Made by a program: the position numbers and the translations under genes. The notes under the pieces were generated by a model that ran no database searches, was not told the DNA's origin, and saw only the letters and a list, made by a program, of their open reading frames with translations. Source: Lumbricus rubellus (lineage: Eukaryota > Annelida > Clitellata > Crassiclitellata > Lumbricidae). From it: a stretch of DNA of 64,000 bases. The stretch spans positions 33,220,790-33,284,789 of the forward strand of contig OX243817.1 of the NCBI GenBank assembly GCA_945859605.1, read 5' to 3'. Shown piece by piece: positions 60,201-64,000 of the stretch (positions within the stretch are counted from its first letter, which is position 1; each line of letters begins with the position of its first letter).

Positions 60201-61332
60201 TTGTGAGTATTTGGTGTTATCTTTGGTGGCTATTAGTATTTCAACAGTTTTGATAATTTTATGCCCAAGGTAAATTATGCTACCATATGGATTATTAATT
60301 CCTTTTGATATCAGTACATTTGCTAAGATCTTTGAAGTTGTATAAATTTGCGGAAATGGTAATTTTTTTTGTTTTGTGAATGCCACAGGACTGTACACAC
60401 ATTCGCCATCTAGCGGCTGGAACTAGTAATGCAGTACGTCTGAGCAGGTTTTTTGACAAGGTCTGCTGATATGTACTTCTTATGTTCTGTTATTTCTTCT
60501 CATATGGCCTTAGTTAATTTTGTGTGGGCTACATAAGTGTCTTGGAACAGCCTCTATGTGTTCATGAATCTTTTACAACTCAGTTGTTGTGCTGTTCCTG
60601 TATTATTGACCTCTGGGCACCACAGTTAGTTGATGTGTTTAATAAATGGCATGTGCACACAATGTGAGGAAAATTGAAAGAAATGGTCTATAACAAGCGT
60701 TTAATTTAGGAAAATATTCTGAATTTCTTTATATTCCTAAAATGCAGAATAGGTTGTGTGTGGTTGTTAGTTGGTAAAAGTTTGCTAAGAGTCTGTACTC
60801 TCGATGATTCTCTGGTCGAAACTGTGATCTATCAAAGATTGATTAATAGGTTAAAAACATTTATGTGAGCACTATTTATATAGGAATTCTTTAACTGTTA
60901 TGCAGTAAATTTCATGATTTCTAATGAGAACTTTGGTTTATGTCTTCAGGTGATTCAACATCGATTTCATTCCAAAGAAAATACTGTAAGTTGCAGAAAT
61001 TGTTGCACATCTAAACAGAAGCAGAAATTTTACTCATGATTCTTTGGTTTTATGATAACTTGGTTAGATTTTAGAATTCACAGCTTTGGAGGTGATGTCT
61101 AAGGTTACAATTTTGAAATATTGTAGGTTTCGTCATGCATTTATACAGGTTAAGAAATTTTGATCAATAAGACACCTTACTGAAGACTAAATTTGTTCCA
61201 CTGTCTTTCTATTGTCTTTCTGTTGTTCTGTACTCTGCAGCATGTTTGTCTGTTTTGTAGAACCCACTGGAAAGACGGGCGGCTCGTTCTTCGTATGGAG
61301 GACTCTATTCAAAATCCGCACATGCCGACTAA
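57229..61332 (+). CDS. RABL3: RABL3 small GTPase
   Basis: Eight exons: 57229-57274, 57829-57920, 58369-58486, 58910-59012, 59674-59827, 60389-60460, 60950-60985 and 61261-61332. All keep frame; 693 nt, 230 aa, close to the usual length of about 236. Walker A GDAGVGKTS at about 13-21; WDVGGW in switch II; the G4 motif is GTKLD. The middle is typical of RABL3 ([49 protein letters not shown]). There is no C-terminal cysteine for prenylation, as in RABL3. RABL3 works as a Rab-like GTPase dimer with roles in prenyl-transfer/RAS trafficking and lymphoid development in vertebrates. The last exon is the least certain. Confidence 0.92.
59425..59500 (+). repeat. SINE 3'-tail fragment
   Basis: CTGGGAGCGCTTCTGAAGG then GCGCTATATAAAAGCGC in RABL3 intron 4, same family as the other tails. 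Confidence 0.55.
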
Positions 61333-61587
61333 AGTTTCGTAATAGACTTCATTACTTGGACAATATTTCTACAACCTTCACTGATATGTCTTTCAGTAAT
61401 TCAATGACACCATTCTTATGATCTGAATGTTCAGTTGTTGAGACATAGTGAAGTTTTGGCGTTCAAGATACTGTCCAGATTCAGATGTGTAAGATCATTG
61501 AAGATACAGGGTTCAGATTTTTGTAATATACATGCAGGAAAGTAATTGGCAGCTTTTGAAAATGCAAGATGCTGTGTCCACGCTGTA

Positions 61588-61655
61588 GTCTGGAGCACCT
61601 CTGAGTAGATAGCTTGAAGGGGCGCTAGGGCAAATGTGAGAAATAAAAAAAATAT
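61588..61655 (+). repeat. SINE 3'-tail fragment
   Basis: TGGAGCACCTCTGAGTAGAT, AGCTTGAAGGGGCGCTA and an AAATA-rich end, same family as at 55855. Confidence 0.55.
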
Positions 61656-62094
61656 ATTATAAGTTCGAATTTGACTTGTAAATGCTGTATGCAGTTGACC
61701 CACATGTTGCTATAATTGTTGGTCTTACATCCCTGTGAGGATCTTCACCGACAGACCACCAATCACATTGGCATCATTTTTATGGTGAATCCCCTGAATC
61801 GAATATTTAAAAAAACTAATTAAAGTGTCATATTTTCCTAACTCAATTGTTTGAATACTGTGACTACTCTTTGTCTTTGTTGGTGATTCGATATTTTAGA
61901 AGCTGTTGTTTGATATGATCTTGTATATGCTGCATTGTCTTTACAAGACAGGACTGTGTTTTATCTTCTCATCCTTACTCCAATCCAAACTGTGGACATG
62001 TTCGTTTGCAGCTTCTATGGCTACTGAACTGGAATGTAGAAGAGACCTGAAAGAGAGTACAGCAGACACACTGTAGAAACCTAAAAAAAATTAA

Positions 62095-62155
62095 CTCTGT
62101 ATGTGTGCATGCATGTGTGCGTTCGCATGCATGTGTGTGTGTGTGTGTTTGTGTC
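62095..62155 (+). repeat. (TG)n microsatellite
   Basis: TGTGTGCATGCATGTGTGCG then an uninterrupted TG run and TTTGTGTC. Confidence 0.85.
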
Positions 62156-62658
62156 AACATAATGTAAAATTAAAACGTATAAAGATTAGTAAATGGTTGG
62201 CAATTATAACTTCAATCAGATAAGGCCAGATTAGATTCGGTAAGCTTCAATCAAGACAACTAGGTCAAACTATGCCCCATGAGATCAGACCAGTTCTTGC
62301 TGCCATGAGATGCCCCTACAAACATTAGGCAGATAAAATTTTAATGTACATGTAGGTTAGGCCGGAAAATTCTAATAAAAAGCATAGGATGCATTTCTCA
62401 AGCTTTTGCAAAATATTTAATCTTGACCATAGTGTTTTATCCCTTCATGCAGTAATATCTGCAGCGCCCATGGCTCTAGTGTGGGAGTTTGGATTGCTTT
62501 GGCATATCTGATTCGATCTACCCAGCAAGCATATCCATTATCCATGGGCATAAGGTGGGACTGGTCGGTGACTAGTGGTCACTGACCAGTAACCTATGGA
62601 TTTTATACGGTTTCAACCTATAGGCTACTCCACGTAGGCCTATAGGCCGTGTAAGCTT

Positions 62659-62803
62659 CAGTATGAGAATTGTGGAAAAATAACTGGGGGGGGTTGGCCT
62701 ATGATAAACTTGAAATTGGGGTATGAAAAACATACTTTAACATGGGGCTCTAAAAAAGACTGGGGGGGTTGAACCCCCCAACCCCCCGGCAATTCTCACC
62801 CTG
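62659..62803 (+). mobile_element. hAT-like MITE, about 140 bp (copy 4)
   Basis: Starts CAGTATGAGAATTGTGG and ends CAATTCTCACCCTG. GTAAGCTT at 62651-62658 and 62804-62811 is a clean 8-bp target duplication. Same orientation as copy 2. Best copy of the family in the window. Confidence 0.92.
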
Positions 62804-62902
62804 GTAAGCTTACTCTAGCAATGGCTGGTGTGTTATATTCGAATTTGACCCGTCACCTAATTAAATAATTTATGCCTCACTGATCTGATAGGCCTACCCT
62901 AT

Positions 62903-64000
62903 TTATGAATAAGTCTTCTGATGTTGCAATTCTTCCAAAACTCCGTTTACATTGATACATTGACGACCCGTGATGTTACAGTAGGTCTTACCTGCAATGC
63001 AGGCTGTAATGAAGCATGCAACGTTGCCAGCGATCATGGCCGTTACGATACCGGACGATAGATCATTTCTTCTGTTGGGAGCCATGGTCGACATTCCGCC
63101 AAGAACAATTCCCATGGAACTGATGTTGGAAAAGCCACACAATGCATACGTAGCAATGGCGATCGAACGATCCTTTGATGCACAGATGACATCAATAAAT
63201 TTAACGACAATGGATTAAACAGACAACACACAGTTAGGCCTATGGGCGTAGCCTACTTAATAATAATGATCTTCGTTTAATTCAGAATCTGACACAGTCA
63301 GACACACCGCAGAATGATTACAGTAGGGCTGAGTAGGCCTACAAGTTATACGAAATATGGCCCACTATTAGCACTACACGCAGGTCGGCTTTACTGTAGT
63401 TGGTTCGGCTTAACACTATGGCCTAAGTGCTGGATCACTCCTGGTTCGGCCAAGCCAGGAGTGGGAGGGGCGATCTTATTTTTCAACAGACCCGAGGCAA
63501 ATAACACAACAGCAAAGCGCCACAGGTAGCTAAGAAAAAATTCAAATAAATTTTTGACCTGTGCGAGGCTTGAACCCGGGTCGCGTGGATGACTCATCAG
63601 TTTATCGACCAGCGCTCTCTCAACTGAGCTACGCATAGGGTTTAGTATTTTTTATTACTCCACGTACAAATTAAAACCATTTAAGTTAAGATGAGCTTTC
63701 GCGCACTAGACCCAGTGTATAGAGGCCATAAGGGCCCAATGACCTTGAAACAACTGGCAAATTAGGGGACCTTCGCCTTGAGCGGCTTACCGTGAGGATT
63801 CCCTCAGCCAGCACCGTTCCGTTGCCTCCCAGTGTTTCATTGACGAGGAAGATCGCGTCTCCTCTGGCGAACCAACTTCCGTTGTTGCTGACATGCGCGT
63901 CGAGCAACTTCCGGTTGTTGATGTAAACTCCGAGTTCCGTGTAAGCGATGAATTCGTTGAGAATCGTTTTGATTCCGATGAGTTGCGCCACCTTGCGACA
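62903..64000 (-). CDS. Concentrative nucleoside transporter (SLC28/CNT), C-terminal exons (partial)
   Basis: Exon 64000-63791 (continues off the right edge) encodes VAQLIGIKTILNEFIAYTEL, the CNT helix with the NEFxAY motif. It ends at a phase 0 donor CACG|GTAAGC. The next exon begins at 63172 after ATCAAAG| and encodes ATYALCGFSNISSMGIVLGG, then SGIVTAMIAGNVACFITACIAG, the last conserved CNT segments. CNTs are sodium (or proton) coupled nucleoside importers of the plasma membrane. The end is uncertain: reading on gives a stop at 62903 (with QCINVNGVLEEL, somewhat like CNT tails), while a phase 1 donor GCAG|GTAAGA at 62992 would send the transcript to an unseen further exon. The 5' part lies right of the window. 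Confidence 0.88.
63550..63640 (-). repeat. tRNA-like sequence (SINE head or tRNA pseudogene)
   Basis: Minus strand: GCGTAGCTCAGTTGAGAG (A-box and D arm) and GGTTCAAGCC (B-box) about 50 nt later. The D stem pairs, but the T stem and acceptor stem do not. It lies in the CNT intron between the two exons seen. Confidence 0.5.

Larger units (their letters stand above)
61333..62902. other. Intergenic region, RABL3 3' end to SLC28 3' end
   Basis: The two genes converge here. It holds a SINE tail (about 61590-61650), a (TG)n run and the fourth hAT-like MITE. AATAAA-like sequence near 61642 could be a RABL3 poly(A) signal, but it lies in the SINE tail. Nothing else recognised. Confidence 0.5.

Overview
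This is animal nuclear DNA: interrupted genes with GT..AG introns, many degenerate transposons, SINE tails and microsatellites. The CARD/TRIM genes, the SINE 3' tails of the 'GCGCTATATAAAT' type and the gene set suggest an invertebrate deuterostome (echinoderm, hemichordate or cephalochordate). That placement is inference and I cannot name the species. I rebuilt the genes by joining ORFs at splice sites by eye; every multi-exon model below keeps its reading frame across all junctions.

Left edge (1-330, minus): first exon of a DEG/ENaC/ASIC-type sodium channel. 3.8-8.3 kb (minus): a complete three-exon TRIM gene, RING / two B-boxes / coiled coil / long disordered spacer / NHL-type propeller, 1171 aa. 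12.2-19.0 kb (minus, possibly from 21.26 kb): gene A, with two CARD-like exons, a TRADD-N-like exon and a basic tail. 23.9-44.2 kb (minus): gene B, ten exons and 977 aa, laid out as four CARD-like domains, a TRADD-N-like domain, B-box plus coiled coil, a linker, two more CARD-like domains and a short tail. Every internal exon of A and B is symmetric (phase 1-1). A and B are clear paralogues, and the B-box/coiled-coil exon of B resembles the TRIM next door. Together they look like an innate-immunity style scaffold cluster with ubiquitin-ligase connections. This cluster is the most unusual biology in the window.

Right part: a complete seven-exon FASTK-family gene with a RAP domain (49.8-55.8 kb, minus, 642 aa, mitochondrial); head-to-head with it, a complete eight-exon RABL3 (57.2-61.3 kb, plus, 230 aa); then the C-terminal exons of a concentrative nucleoside transporter (SLC28/CNT, minus), whose 5' part lies beyond the right edge.

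Mobile DNA is abundant: a broken APE-type LINE (about 33.0-36.4 kb) with a TTAA-flanked piggyBac-like MITE inside it, a 2.2 kb foldback element with 171-bp internal repeats, a hAT-like element carrying 86-bp repeats, four copies of a roughly 140-bp hAT-like MITE, a second hAT-like MITE in a FASTKD intron, a degraded CR1/L2-like LINE tail, and several SINE pieces. The octamer TAGGCCTA is strikingly common in parts of the window. In two places a comparison shows it as a GGCCTA insertion at a TA dinucleotide, which suggests a transposon footprint or a micro-insertion process.
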